64,000 bases of DNA from Enterocloster bolteae. GTDB taxonomy: Bacteria; Bacillota; Clostridia; Lachnospirales; Lachnospiraceae. Both the position numbers and the translations under genes were made by a program. The stretch is taken from assembly GCA_021772025.1 (NCBI GenBank), contig JAETNT010000009.1:23568-87567 (forward strand), read 5' to 3'. Shown here piece after piece: positions 34,636 through 43,969 of this stretch. Every line of letters begins with the position of its first letter. Position 1 is the stretch's first letter. The notes beneath the pieces are model-generated. The model did no database searches. It was not told the origin of the DNA and was given only the letters and a program-made list of their open reading frames with translations.

Positions 34636-35988
34636 TCACAAAATATAATCTGCAAAAACCCGGCCCAGGCACCAGAAAAAGCTGATTTTTTTTACAGTTT
34701 TAGAGGCTGACACCGGATCTTTCCGGATAATCTCCCCTTCTAGAGTATAGAGGATCTCCCCTACTACCGTACCCTTTTCAACAGGAGCCGGAAGGGATTG
34801 GGCAATCTTTAAGGTCACCTCCACCTTTTCATCCTTTCTTAAAAGTACAGGGAAGGTTTCCTCTCCCTCTGATGCCAAAATCACGAAAGCCTCTTCTGAC
34901 AGCTCTCCGGTTTCCGGTATTCCGTTTTCAACAGGCAGGCGGGGCAAATCCGGTTTTTGAAAAACGTCCCGGTAAACATAATTATCCTTCCCATAGTCCA
35001 GAAGCTTTTTGGCATCAGCCCATTTCCAGGTTTTATCCGGAGGCCAGCCGCAGCCTAAAAGAGCAATGGCGAACACCCGATCCTCGTCCTCTGATGCCGC
35101 CACATAAGAATACCCCGCTCCTCCGGTAAAGCCGGTCTTTCCCGACAAAAGGCTTTTATCCATATCTAAAAAAGAGTTGTGGTTAACACAGGAAATATTC
35201 CTCTTTCTGTCTGTATCCGTAAAGCTGTAGTTTCTGGTTCGGGTGATCTCTAAAAATTCTTTTTTCTTGGGGGATTCCAGAACGCAGTACGCCATAATCC
35301 TTGCCAAATCCCGGGCAGTAGTAGAATGAAGCAAAATCTCTCCATTTTCTCCGGTTTCCTGGGCATCCAGGCCGTTTGGGGTGATAAAATGAGTATTTTC
35401 ACATCCCAAGCTCCTGGCCTTTTCATTCATCATCTTTGCGAATCCTTCTGTAGTGGCGCCGATATGCTCGGCAATGGCTACTGCAGAATCGTTATAAGAT
35501 TCCAGCATCAGAGCATAAAGAAGATCTTTTAAATAATAGCTCTCTCCTTTTTTCATTCCCATACGTACCTGGGGCTGGGCAGAAGCAGCTCCGGAAACCG
35601 CTACTTGATCCTCCGGATTTCCCTTTTCCAATGCCAGAATACACGTCATGATTTTGGTAGTGCTGGCCATAGGACGCTGCACATTTTCATTTTTTCCGTA
35701 CAAAACTCTCCCGGTTTTTCCGTCCATAAGAACAGCAGACTGAGAGTGAAGGCTTAATGACGTCTCTTCCTCCGCCGCAGCCGGAGCAGCGCCTGTATCC
35801 GGCAGGGATTCTTTTTGTAATTTTTTTTCTTCCCCGGAATTCTTTTTTCCTTGGTTTCTCTCCGTTTCCAGGGTAATCCTGCTTACCTGGACAAGCTGCT
35901 CCCCCGGTCTCCCCTCTGCAATTCCCAGCAGAAGGATAACGGCAGCCATCCATGCCGTCCACTCCCATCCATGCTTTTTGTACCTCAT
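34636..35988 (-). CDS. D-alanyl-D-alanine carboxypeptidase (PBP5/DacF family)
   Basis: A 450-residue penicillin-binding protein. An N-terminal hydrophobic segment acts as signal or anchor, followed by a low-complexity linker. The catalytic motifs are S-x-x-K as STTK (109-112), S-x-N as SYN (164-166) and K-T-G in LLSGKTGFTG near residue 275. A PBP5-type beta domain and an amphipathic C-terminal segment (KKISFFWCLGRVF) complete it. It trims the terminal D-Ala from peptidoglycan stem peptides. It is divergent from dinB, with about 150 bases between the starts. Confidence 0.92.
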   Translation of the reverse strand: MRYKKHGWEWTAWMAAVILLLGIAEGRPGEQLVQVSRITLETERNQGKKNSGEEKKLQKESLPDTGAAPAAAEEETSLSLHSQSAVLMDGKTGRVLYGKNENVQRPMASTTKIMTCILALEKGNPEDQVAVSGAASAQPQVRMGMKKGESYYLKDLLYALMLESYNDSAVAIAEHIGATTEGFAKMMNEKARSLGCENTHFITPNGLDAQETGENGEILLHSTTARDLARIMAYCVLESPKKKEFLEITRTRNYSFTDTDRKRNISCVNHNSFLDMDKSLLSGKTGFTGGAGYSYVAASEDEDRVFAIALLGCGWPPDKTWKWADAKKLLDYGKDNYVYRDVFQKPDLPRLPVENGIPETGELSEEAFVILASEGEETFPVLLRKDEKVEVTLKIAQSLPAPVEKGTVVGEILYTLEGEIIRKDPVSASKTVKKISFFWCLGRVFADYIL

Positions 35989-36055
35989 TTTATCCGCCCG
36001 GCCAATTTCTTTATTGCATTTTATTCTTTTTTTCCTTTTTTATTCCTTTTGCCTC

Positions 36056-36084
36056 TTTACAAAGAACGTATGTTCTGATATGCT
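36056..36084 (+). promoter_or_regulatory. dinB promoter with LexA box
   Basis: TTTACA (36056-36061) and TATGCT (36079-36084) are 17 bases apart. Within the spacer lies the perfect palindrome AGAACGTATGTTCT (36063-36076), which fits the Gram-positive LexA consensus GAAC-N4-GTTC. LexA bound there would exclude polymerase, so dinB should be SOS-induced. Confidence 0.85.
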
Positions 36085-36136
36085 AAGAATATCCTAACGA
36101 ACAAAGCGGAAATACCGTCAGGAGGTTTATTTCTTT

Positions 36137-37381
36137 ATGGATAGAGAGCGCTTGATTTTTCATATCGATGTGAACTCGGCTTTTTTAAGCTGGGAGTCTG
36201 TCTACAGGCTTAAAAAGGATCCGGGTGCGCTGGATCTGCGGACCATTCCCTCTGCCGTGGGAGGCGACGCCAAATCCCGCCACGGGGTGGTTCTTGCCAA
36301 ATCTACCCCGGCCAAACGCTACGGTGTCATGACAGGAGAACCTTTGGTTTCTGCTTATAAAAAGTGTCCGGATCTGATAGTGGTCCCCTCCCGCTTTGAT
36401 CTGTATGTCCAGTGTTCCCGGGCCATGATGGATCTTTTATCCCAGTACACTCCGGACAGTGAAAAGTTCAGTATCGACGAGACCTTTCTGGATATGACAG
36501 AGACCATCCATCTCTTTGGAACTCCTATGGACACAGCAAATCAAATCCGGCGGCGGATCCGGGAGGAGCTGGGCTTTACAGTCAATATCGGTATTGCCCC
36601 CAACAAGCTGCTGGCTAAGATGGCCTCAGATTTTGAAAAGCCGGACAAATGCCATACTCTGTATTTTCATGAGCTTTCCAGCAAGTTTTGGCCTCTTCCG
36701 GTAAGGGAATTGTTTTTTGTGGGAGGAGCCGCTCAAAAACGGCTTACTGCTATCGGCATCCATACCATTGGCCAGCTGGCCGCCTGTGATCCTAAGTTGT
36801 TAAAGCCTCATCTGGGAGATAAATATTCTGATCTCATCCACCAGTATGCCAACGGCATCGACGATTCTCCGGTGGGGGAGCGGGAACCCATCAATAAGGG
36901 TTACGGCAACAGCCTGACCCTGTCTCAAGATGTAGCGGATTTGGAAACCGCCAACCAGGTTCTTTTGTCCCTGTGCGAGACAGTGGGAGCCCGGCTCCGT
37001 GCTGATGGCGTGCTGTGCAACTGCGTCTGTGTCGAGTTGAAAACCTGGGATTTTAAGGTTCAGTCTCACCAGGTCCCCCTGCTTTCCTCCACAGATTCCA
37101 CCTCTCAAATATATGAGAGGGCCTGTCAGGCACTCAAAGACTTTTGGGATCTGACCCCTGTCCGTCTCATCGGGGTTCGGGTCACCAAGATTGCCGGCAA
37201 TGGAGTCAGCCAGCTAAGCTTTTTTGACACAGATAGTAGTAAAAAGCAACGGGAATTGGAAAAAACCGTAGACCAAATCCGGAGCCGCTTCGGCGTAGAC
37301 AGTATTAAGCGGGCCAGCTTTTTAAGCAGCAATGCCCCAGCGGATCACGCTGCCGGCAAGAAAAAACATTTAACCCCGTAA
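36137..37381 (+). CDS. dinB: DNA polymerase IV (Y family)
   Basis: A 414-residue translesion polymerase. The catalytic metal ligands are in FHIDVNSAFLSWE and SIDETFLDM. The little-finger domain contains GYGNSLTLSQDV. A probable beta-clamp-binding peptide QLSFF lies near the C-terminus. AGGAGG precedes the ATG, and the promoter contains a LexA operator. It synthesises past lesions with low fidelity. It ends six bases from the convergent rsmF stop, with no room for a separate terminator. Confidence 0.95.
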   Translation: MDRERLIFHIDVNSAFLSWESVYRLKKDPGALDLRTIPSAVGGDAKSRHGVVLAKSTPAKRYGVMTGEPLVSAYKKCPDLIVVPSRFDLYVQCSRAMMDLLSQYTPDSEKFSIDETFLDMTETIHLFGTPMDTANQIRRRIREELGFTVNIGIAPNKLLAKMASDFEKPDKCHTLYFHELSSKFWPLPVRELFFVGGAAQKRLTAIGIHTIGQLAACDPKLLKPHLGDKYSDLIHQYANGIDDSPVGEREPINKGYGNSLTLSQDVADLETANQVLLSLCETVGARLRADGVLCNCVCVELKTWDFKVQSHQVPLLSSTDSTSQIYERACQALKDFWDLTPVRLIGVRVTKIAGNGVSQLSFFDTDSSKKQRELEKTVDQIRSRFGVDSIKRASFLSSNAPADHAAGKKKHLTP

Positions 37382-37387
37382 ATTTCT

Positions 37388-38857
37388 TTATTCCGAAACC
37401 CATCTCAGTCCTCTGGGATAGTGATTTTTTAAAACATTCCCTGCTGCCTTGGCCCATCCAAGAGACAAACCATCCACGGCAATCAGAACCCAGCCTTGGT
37501 ATTGTCCCTCGTCCGGACAGGCGGATCCGGGATTTAAAGACATTCCTTTTATATAATCCACTGCTTCCTTATATTCCCCTGCATTTTGGAGTGTCAAGTT
37601 CCGGCACTGCTTTACATCCAAAGGTTTAAGAAAAAGCGCCAGGCCATGAGAAGGCTCGAATCGCTTCTTTTTAAATGTCCCCATATGAAGCCCGGGCCTT
37701 AGCAGCCGGAGCCCGTCTACTCCCTTTTTTCCAAAAAGTCCCTTTGCTTCCTCTGGCAGAAGATACAGCTGACCGCCAAACAGCAGGTAATCTCCCTTGG
37801 ATCTGCCCAACAGTTCTTTCGCCTTATCTTCTTTTAAAGTATCGTTTATAAATGCCTCAAAATTTTTCCATTCCTCTCTATCTATCGGCAGGCGGCCGTC
37901 CGGCCTGGCCGCCAAGGTTTTGATCTCTCCGTTTTCCTTCTTTAGCACCGCCATATAGTGCCCTTCTCCTTTGGCCTTATGAGGCCAAATACGGATAGTG
38001 GCCTGCAGATTTTTTTCTCTGGCATATTCCGGGCGGCTGCTCCACTGAGGCTGTCCCGGAGAAAATCCCGGCCACAGCTTTCCCGGCGCCTCCACCTGAA
38101 ATTCCGGATGGCGATCTAAAAATGCCAAAATAGTTTCTTCGTTTTCCTCCGGGGAAAAGGTGCAGGTGGAGTAAACCAGCCTTCCTCCCGGTTTCAGCAT
38201 GGATGCTCCGTTGTCCAGGATCCGAGCCTGTCTCTTCGCACACTCCTTTACATGTTCCCCGCTCCACTGAAGCCTGGCCTCCTCATCTTTACGGAACATT
38301 CCTTCTCCGGAACACGGAGCATCGATTACTATTTTGTCAAATACCGGCCCAAACCGCTTTGCCAGTTTTTCCGAATCCTCGCTGGTTACAATAGCTTCCG
38401 GGATTCCCATCCGTTCCACATTCTGAGACAGGATTTTGGCTCTGGAAGGATGGATCTCATTGCACACCAAAATCCCTGTTCCCAGCAGATCCCCGGCAAT
38501 CTGAGTCGCCTTCCCTCCCGGAGCCGCACACAGATCCAAAACCCAATCTCCCGGTTTTACCTCCAAAAGCTGCGCCACTGCCATGGCGCTTGGCTCCTGA
38601 ATATAGTACATGCCTGCCTCATGGTAAAGATGTTTTCCCGGCCTGCTTTTATCATAATAGTACCCCTCTCTGGCCCAGGGGATCTTCTCTAATGAAAACT
38701 GCTTTTCTGCAAGTCCTAAAAGATTCTCTCCTTTAAGAGGATTAAAACGCAGCCCTTGGGCCTTTTCCTCCTGATAGCTTGATATAAACGCTTCAAATTC
38801 CTCTGTTTCCAGCAGTTTTCTCATCCTGTCCGTAAAATCCTGGGGCAAATGATTCAT
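37388..38857 (-). CDS. rsmF: RsmF-type rRNA cytosine-C5 methyltransferase (NOL1/NOP2/Sun)
   Basis: A 489-residue SAM-dependent RNA methyltransferase. Motif I is VLDLCAAPGGKATQIA, motif IV contains DAPCSGEGMFRKD and motif VI STCTFSPEENE; the two cysteines in PCSGEG and STCTF are the release and nucleophile residues. The C-terminal third is the extra domain plus PUA-like fold of the Gram-positive RsmF/YebU group, ending in LAKAAGNVLKNHYPRGLRWV. It probably methylates one or more cytosines of 16S rRNA. AGGAGG lies before the ATG. Confidence 0.92.
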   Translation of the reverse strand: MNHLPQDFTDRMRKLLETEEFEAFISSYQEEKAQGLRFNPLKGENLLGLAEKQFSLEKIPWAREGYYYDKSRPGKHLYHEAGMYYIQEPSAMAVAQLLEVKPGDWVLDLCAAPGGKATQIAGDLLGTGILVCNEIHPSRAKILSQNVERMGIPEAIVTSEDSEKLAKRFGPVFDKIVIDAPCSGEGMFRKDEEARLQWSGEHVKECAKRQARILDNGASMLKPGGRLVYSTCTFSPEENEETILAFLDRHPEFQVEAPGKLWPGFSPGQPQWSSRPEYAREKNLQATIRIWPHKAKGEGHYMAVLKKENGEIKTLAARPDGRLPIDREEWKNFEAFINDTLKEDKAKELLGRSKGDYLLFGGQLYLLPEEAKGLFGKKGVDGLRLLRPGLHMGTFKKKRFEPSHGLALFLKPLDVKQCRNLTLQNAGEYKEAVDYIKGMSLNPGSACPDEGQYQGWVLIAVDGLSLGWAKAAGNVLKNHYPRGLRWVSE

Positions 38858-38953
38858 CCTAACCTATCCTCCTATCCCGGCTGCTCCAAAAAGCCTATGA
38901 TGGCCGGCAAAATGGGGCACCGGCGTACTTTTTCGGATTCTCTATAATCGAAA

Positions 38954-38993
38954 AGGAGCCGTGCAAAATGAAGTCTCATTTTACAACAGCTCC
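38954..38993 (-). terminator. Possible terminator upstream of rsmF
   Basis: GGAGC ... AAAATGA pairs with TCATTTT ... GCTCC across a four-base loop, just after the DUF6465-like gene. Interruptions in the stem and a lack of T tract lower confidence. Confidence 0.45.
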
Positions 38994-39017
38994 TGACGTC
39001 AAACTTCAGTTATGCCA

Positions 39018-39404
39018 TTACAGCATAATCTTAAATTCCGGACTTTCTTCGCCGTTTACTACATAGTAAGCTGCATGCTCTTCTGCAACTATATACAGCT
39101 CAATGGTCTTAATTTCAGTGTCTTTGTGCGCTTTGGCATAATCCTCCTGTGCCTGAGATAATACGTCCTTTGCAACGATCTCTTTACCGGCAAACTGAAA
39201 TACCACTGTTGCCTTGGGATCTTTCTTTGCCGCGGGCTTCTTTGCTGTCGGAACCTTTGCTTCCTTCTCAGGAGCTGGCGCCTTTACTTCTTTCTCAGCA
39301 ACCGGTACGCTCTTTACTGCCTCAGCCTTTTCCTCCACACGCTTTGCTTCTTCTTTTACCGCTTTCGCTGCTACAGCCCTGGTAGTCTTTTTGGGTGCTG
39401 CCAT
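39018..39404 (-). CDS. Lys/Ala/Glu-rich protein, DUF6465-like
   Basis: A 128-residue protein. The start at 39404 follows AGGAGG. Residues 1-70 are a low-complexity tail of Lys, Ala, Glu, Pro and Val with APKKTTRAVAAKAVKEEAKR and KKPAAKKDPKA, similar in composition to histone H1 tails. Residues 70-128 form a compact domain VVFQFAGKEIVAKDVLSQAQ...KTIELYIVAEEHAAYYVVNG, found as a conserved family in Lachnospiraceae that I recall as DUF6465. The promoter is a full consensus one, so it is probably abundant. It may bind nucleic acid through its tail; this is inference from composition only. Confidence 0.78.
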   Translation of the reverse strand: MAAPKKTTRAVAAKAVKEEAKRVEEKAEAVKSVPVAEKEVKAPAPEKEAKVPTAKKPAAKKDPKATVVFQFAGKEIVAKDVLSQAQEDYAKAHKDTEIKTIELYIVAEEHAAYYVVNGEESPEFKIML

Positions 39405-39486
39405 AACACTTATCCTCCTCATAACTCTACTAACATTTGTATTATTCTTTCCTTACAAGTATTCCTTTTGCTGTCGTTATTACTGG

Positions 39487-39515
39487 ATTATAAGTCTATG
39501 TCTCCCATTTGTCAA
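39487..39515 (-). promoter_or_regulatory. Full-consensus sigma-A promoter of the DUF6465-like gene
   Basis: Minus strand: TTGACA (39510-39515), 17 bases, TATAAT (39487-39492). Both hexamers are exact. The start codon lies about 80 bases downstream. Confidence 0.85.
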
Positions 39516-39631
39516 CGTTTTCACCGTTTGTAGTGCTTTTTGTTATGGAAAAAAACCGCCTTTTGGGCGAAAATCTTCCTGTCCGCGCAGACAGACAGAA
39601 AACGCCTGACCAGAATCCTATGTGAAATTTA

Positions 39632-39677
39632 ACAGGAATTTTGATATACAGGCAATCGTAATGTACAAAATTCCTGT
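39632..39677 (-). terminator. Inverted repeat after enolase
   Basis: ACAGGAATTTTG and CAAAATTCCTGT pair perfectly (12 bp, 22-base loop) 28 bases past the eno stop. It is a probable terminator, though the T tract is inside the stem. Confidence 0.6.
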
Positions 39678-39704
39678 CAGATTCCGCAATATCTCAACCG
39701 TTTT

Positions 39705-41021
<1,317 letters not shown>

Positions 41022-41060
41022 TTAGTATGTCCCGTTCTGTGAAAAATATGGGAAAGCCGG

Positions 41061-41882
41061 TTATTCCAGATTCAGCTTTCTTTTTAACAGATAGTCTGTA
41101 CCGATTCCGTAAATCACAGCCGGAATTACCTGGGACAGCAGCAGTCCTATTCCCATAATGTGGAGAACCGCATATCCGGAAAAATGTTCCAGGTGAAAAG
41201 GATATTGGAACATCATAATAATACCTGCCATTCCGACCACATTGCTGATTCCGATATACCATACTACAGACATGGCAACCCTGTGGCTGCGCGCAAGCTG
41301 TCCCAGACTCATCGATAAATATGCCTGGTAGACATTGGCAAAAAATGCGGCAATCCCGGCCAGCGCAAGCTCCCCACAGAAGAACACCCCATGGGTAAGA
41401 AGGTTGGTATCATATGCGGCAGCCATTCTGATCACTTCTCTCAATCCCTCCGGAACCTCCGAAATCGCCCTGAAAAACTCCGTTCCTCCCAGGATGCACA
41501 TGGAAAGGAGCGCAGTGATTACGGAACATACAGTCACAAAAAAGGAAACTAATGCCTTAGAGAATACCAATTCCCAAGTTTTTACCGGAAGGGTCAGCAT
41601 CAGATAGCCTTCCCTTCCCAAAAGCCCTTTATAAAATCTCTGGATAATCATAATACAGGTAAATACGATGAGCGCCATCATAACGGTAACATAGAGAAAT
41701 GCCATCAGCCCCCCAAAATAGGTAGTGAGCCAATCCCAAAACCGGTAAGCCGGATGATTGGTATCAAATCCAATATGAACCATAAATCCGTTAAGCACTG
41801 ACACGGCAATCATGGCAATATAGATCGGAACCATGCTCCGCATCATCGCTATCCATTCATATTTTATTAATTTTCTAAACAT
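41061..41882 (-). CDS. ABC transporter permease of the GntR/YtrA-type module
   Basis: A 273-residue membrane protein with about six helices, starting MFRKLIKYEWIAMMRSMVP, the cytoplasmic start typical of ABC-2-type permeases. It is encoded 12 bases after an ATP-binding protein that lies after a GntR regulator. Such modules (ytrA-like) often answer to cell-wall-active compounds or lantibiotics. The transported substrate is unknown. Confidence 0.82.
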   Translation of the reverse strand: MFRKLIKYEWIAMMRSMVPIYIAMIAVSVLNGFMVHIGFDTNHPAYRFWDWLTTYFGGLMAFLYVTVMMALIVFTCIMIIQRFYKGLLGREGYLMLTLPVKTWELVFSKALVSFFVTVCSVITALLSMCILGGTEFFRAISEVPEGLREVIRMAAAYDTNLLTHGVFFCGELALAGIAAFFANVYQAYLSMSLGQLARSHRVAMSVVWYIGISNVVGMAGIIMMFQYPFHLEHFSGYAVLHIMGIGLLLSQVIPAVIYGIGTDYLLKRKLNLE

Positions 41883-41894
41883 CTTCTGCCCTCC

Positions 41895-42656
41895 TTATCT
41901 CCCTGGTCCAGCCTGACTTCTGTCCAGCCCCCATAAGCCCTGACAGCCGGATTCCGGCACCGCGAATATGCTGCGGAACAACTGATCTACAGACATTTCT
42001 TCAGACTCCCGTATATGATCCACACTGTCCTGACGTACCAGCTCTCCGTCTTTTAGGAAAATCACCTCATCCAAAACCTTTTCTACATCTGCTATCAGAT
42101 GGGTGGAAATCAGAACGGAAGCATCCTCCGAATAGTTGGTCAGAATGGTATGAAGAATAAAATCTCTGGCAGCCGGATCGACTCCGCCTATAGGCTCATC
42201 CAGCAAATACAGCTTTGCTCTCCGGCTCATAACCAGAACCAGCTGTACTTTTTCTTTATTTCCTTTCGATAAATGCTTCATTCGCTCCTCCAGGCTGATG
42301 TTCAAACGGTTCAGCATGTCTATTGCCTTTTCTTTGCTGAAATCCCGGTAAAAATCACAAAACAGCTCTACAATATCTTTTACCCTCATCCAGTTTGCAA
42401 AGTACATCCGGTCAGGCAGGTAGGAAACAATAGATTTGCTGTAAACTCCCGGCGCTGCCCCGTCGATCAGGATAGAACCGGCATCCGGCATCAAGAGTCC
42501 ATTAATCAGCTTGAGCAATGTGGTCTTTCCGGAACCATTAGGACCTAAAAGCCCGATAATTTTTCCTCCTTCTAAATGTATGGTTACATCCTTTAAAGCC
42601 TCTTTCCGGCCAAAACGTTTGGTTAATCCGTTGCATACAAGTAATTCCCGAGTCAT
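41895..42656 (-). CDS. ABC transporter ATP-binding protein
   Basis: A 253-residue ATPase. Walker A LLGPNGSGKTTLLKLING, a Q-loop region, signature LSKGNKEKVQ, Walker B LYLLDEPIGGVDP and the switch His in STHLIADVEK are all present. Its start overlaps the stop of the GntR gene by four bases. It should power the adjacent permease. Confidence 0.92.
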   Translation of the reverse strand: MTRELLVCNGLTKRFGRKEALKDVTIHLEGGKIIGLLGPNGSGKTTLLKLINGLLMPDAGSILIDGAAPGVYSKSIVSYLPDRMYFANWMRVKDIVELFCDFYRDFSKEKAIDMLNRLNISLEERMKHLSKGNKEKVQLVLVMSRRAKLYLLDEPIGGVDPAARDFILHTILTNYSEDASVLISTHLIADVEKVLDEVIFLKDGELVRQDSVDHIRESEEMSVDQLFRSIFAVPESGCQGLWGLDRSQAGPGR

Positions 42657-43021
42657 ACGTCCTCCTTCAGTGCCTGTGCCAGCACATTTCCAATCTCTTC
42701 TCTGGTGTAGCCAAGCTCCTTCATTCGGGAAAGGAACTGCCGTACCTGCTCCATAGCCCTGTCTCTGCGTAATGTTTCGATCTTTTCCATATCCTGGGTT
42801 ACACTCCTTCCTGCTGTACGGTTTGTAATAATAAATCCCCTGTTCTCTAAATCCACAAGAGCGCGCTGCATGGTGTTAGGGTTTACCCCTGCATCCGCTG
42901 CAAATTCCCGAACTGACGGAAGCCGCTGCCCAGGCTTATAAACACCGGATGCTATCTGTGCAGTAAGCTGTTGGGACAATTGAATCCAAATAGGCCTGTC
43001 ATCTGCTATCTTCCAGTCCAT
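42653..43021 (-). CDS. GntR family (YtrA subgroup) transcriptional regulator
   Basis: A 122-residue protein with an N-terminal winged helix (WIQLSQQLTAQIASGVYKPGQRLPSVREFA and NPNTMQRALVDLENRGFI) and only a short helical C-terminus, as in the YtrA subgroup. It starts behind GAGGAGG. A perfect 14-bp inverted repeat overlaps its own promoter, so autorepression of the GntR-ABC operon is very likely. The inducer is unknown. Confidence 0.92.
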   Translation of the reverse strand: MDWKIADDRPIWIQLSQQLTAQIASGVYKPGQRLPSVREFAADAGVNPNTMQRALVDLENRGFIITNRTAGRSVTQDMEKIETLRRDRAMEQVRQFLSRMKELGYTREEIGNVLAQALKEDV

Positions 43022-43041
43022 CTATACCTCCTCAATTTATT

Positions 43042-43075
43042 GTATTATTGTATTAGTTTCATAATACAATAATAC
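43042..43075. promoter_or_regulatory. Perfect palindromic operator of the GntR-ABC operon
   Basis: GTATTATTGTATTA (43042-43055) and its exact complement (43062-43075) flank GTTTCA. The right arm overlaps the -10 box of the promoter. Confidence 0.85.
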
Positions 43076-43097
43076 ACTTTTATTTCTGCTTTGTCAA
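43069..43097 (-). promoter_or_regulatory. Promoter of the GntR-ABC operon
   Basis: Minus strand: TTGACA (43092-43097), 17 bases, TATTAT (43069-43074). The -10 box lies in the operator palindrome. Confidence 0.8.
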
Positions 43098-43284
43098 CAA
43101 CTATATTGTGTGTCCAAACCGGATTTTATCAGTATGTCCTTTCAAGTTCCCGTTATATTTCCCCGGGGCCGTACTTCCAATCATCGGACAGACACTTCCT
43201 GATTCTCTGCGCCCTTTTTGTTAACAGCGAAAAGTAACACACCAATTGTTTTTGGGTTAGAGCCTTGATCTGGCAGTCAAATGG

Positions 43285-43328
43285 GGCTGTGAAAAAATAG
43301 ACGTCGAAAAACGATGGTTTTCACAGCC
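43285..43328. repeat. Hairpin next to the IS66 remnant
   Basis: GGCTGTGAAAA (43285-43295) and TTTTCACAGCC (43318-43328) are perfect complements. The hairpin lies just past the stop of the IS66 transposase fragment. The 43100-43284 stretch left of it shows no gene. Confidence 0.6.
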
Positions 43329-43331
43329 TCT

Positions 43332-43464
43332 TCAAATTATAGGGAAATTCCGGTCAGTGTCATCCAAATGCTTCGAAATCTCGGTGAGCAGGTATTCAAA
43401 ATAATCATATGGTTTCAGATTGTTGGCTTTCGCTGTTTCTGCAATACTGTATATAACTTGCCCT
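43332..43464 (-). pseudogene. IS66 transposase C-terminal remnant
   Basis: The minus strand encodes, in one open frame ending at 43332, GQVIYSIAETAKANNLKPY followed by DYFEYLLTEI. The pattern YSI-ETAKAN-LKPY-YL is the C-terminal hallmark of IS66 family transposases (TnpC). Only about 43 codons remain and nothing upstream continues the transposase, so this is a decayed insertion. Confidence 0.75.
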
Positions 43465-43567
43465 CTATGCTTTGGTACTTGTTTCAGAAAAATGTACCTC
43501 AACTAAATAGGTTGTCTTATCAATCTTCTTTTGCAAACAGGGCGTTGGTCTGAATGTTGTCGCTCAT
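43465..43567 (-). pseudogene. Frameshifted TnpW-like transposon protein remnant
   Basis: Behind AAGGAGGAAC, an ATG at 43567 opens MSDNIQTNALFAKED and then stops. In the next frame the sequence continues KKIDKTTYLVEVHFSETSTKA up to a stop at 43465; only the VEVHFSETS core is cited as family-like. I recall the pattern TTY-VEVHFSETS from the short TnpW family of clostridial conjugative elements. A single-base shift joins the two parts. It abuts the IS66 remnant. Confidence 0.6.
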
Positions 43568-43583
43568 GTTCCTCCTTTTGGGC

Positions 43584-43627
43584 GCAAAAAAAGACGCATG
43601 GTTTACAATTTACCGTTCCATGCGCCT
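43584..43627 (-). terminator. Terminator after the headless ORF
   Basis: GCGCATGG and CCATGCGT (minus strand) form a hairpin followed by seven T, 20 bases past the stop at 43647. Confidence 0.7.
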
Positions 43628-43646
43628 TTACGCTGTTATTTTGATA

Positions 43647-43940
43647 TTAAATTGTTTCTGTTACCGCTTTCTTTGTCTGCTCATTATATACCTTACAGAA
43701 AATAATATACTGTCCGATAATGTTGTTCTCGTCCTCTTGATAAAGCACTTTGACCTCTGCGTCTACTGCTGTCTTTTCGCCGTCAAAAAAATCTTTTGAA
43801 AGTGATATGGTATCGGGTGGGTTCTTCGGCTTTTCACCCGTAATATCACATACAATGTTTGTATAAGATACATCAGCGCACGTATTATAATCTTCAAAAG
43901 TTGCTAAAACAGTGGCATCATTATGTTGAAGCTTCTTTGT
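43647..43940 (-). pseudogene. Headless ORF of unknown function
   Basis: About 97 codons stay open on the minus strand with no start codon or ribosome site; an in-frame stop lies immediately upstream. Its peptide includes NDATVLATFEDYNTCADVS, KNPPDTISLSKDFFDGEKT and EDENNIIGQYIIFCKVYNE, which has the composition of a real soluble protein. It is followed by a good terminator. The 5' part seems to have been deleted. I do not recognise the family. Confidence 0.5.
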
Positions 43941-43969
43941 TTATTTTTTATCTGGCACAACAGGTTAAT

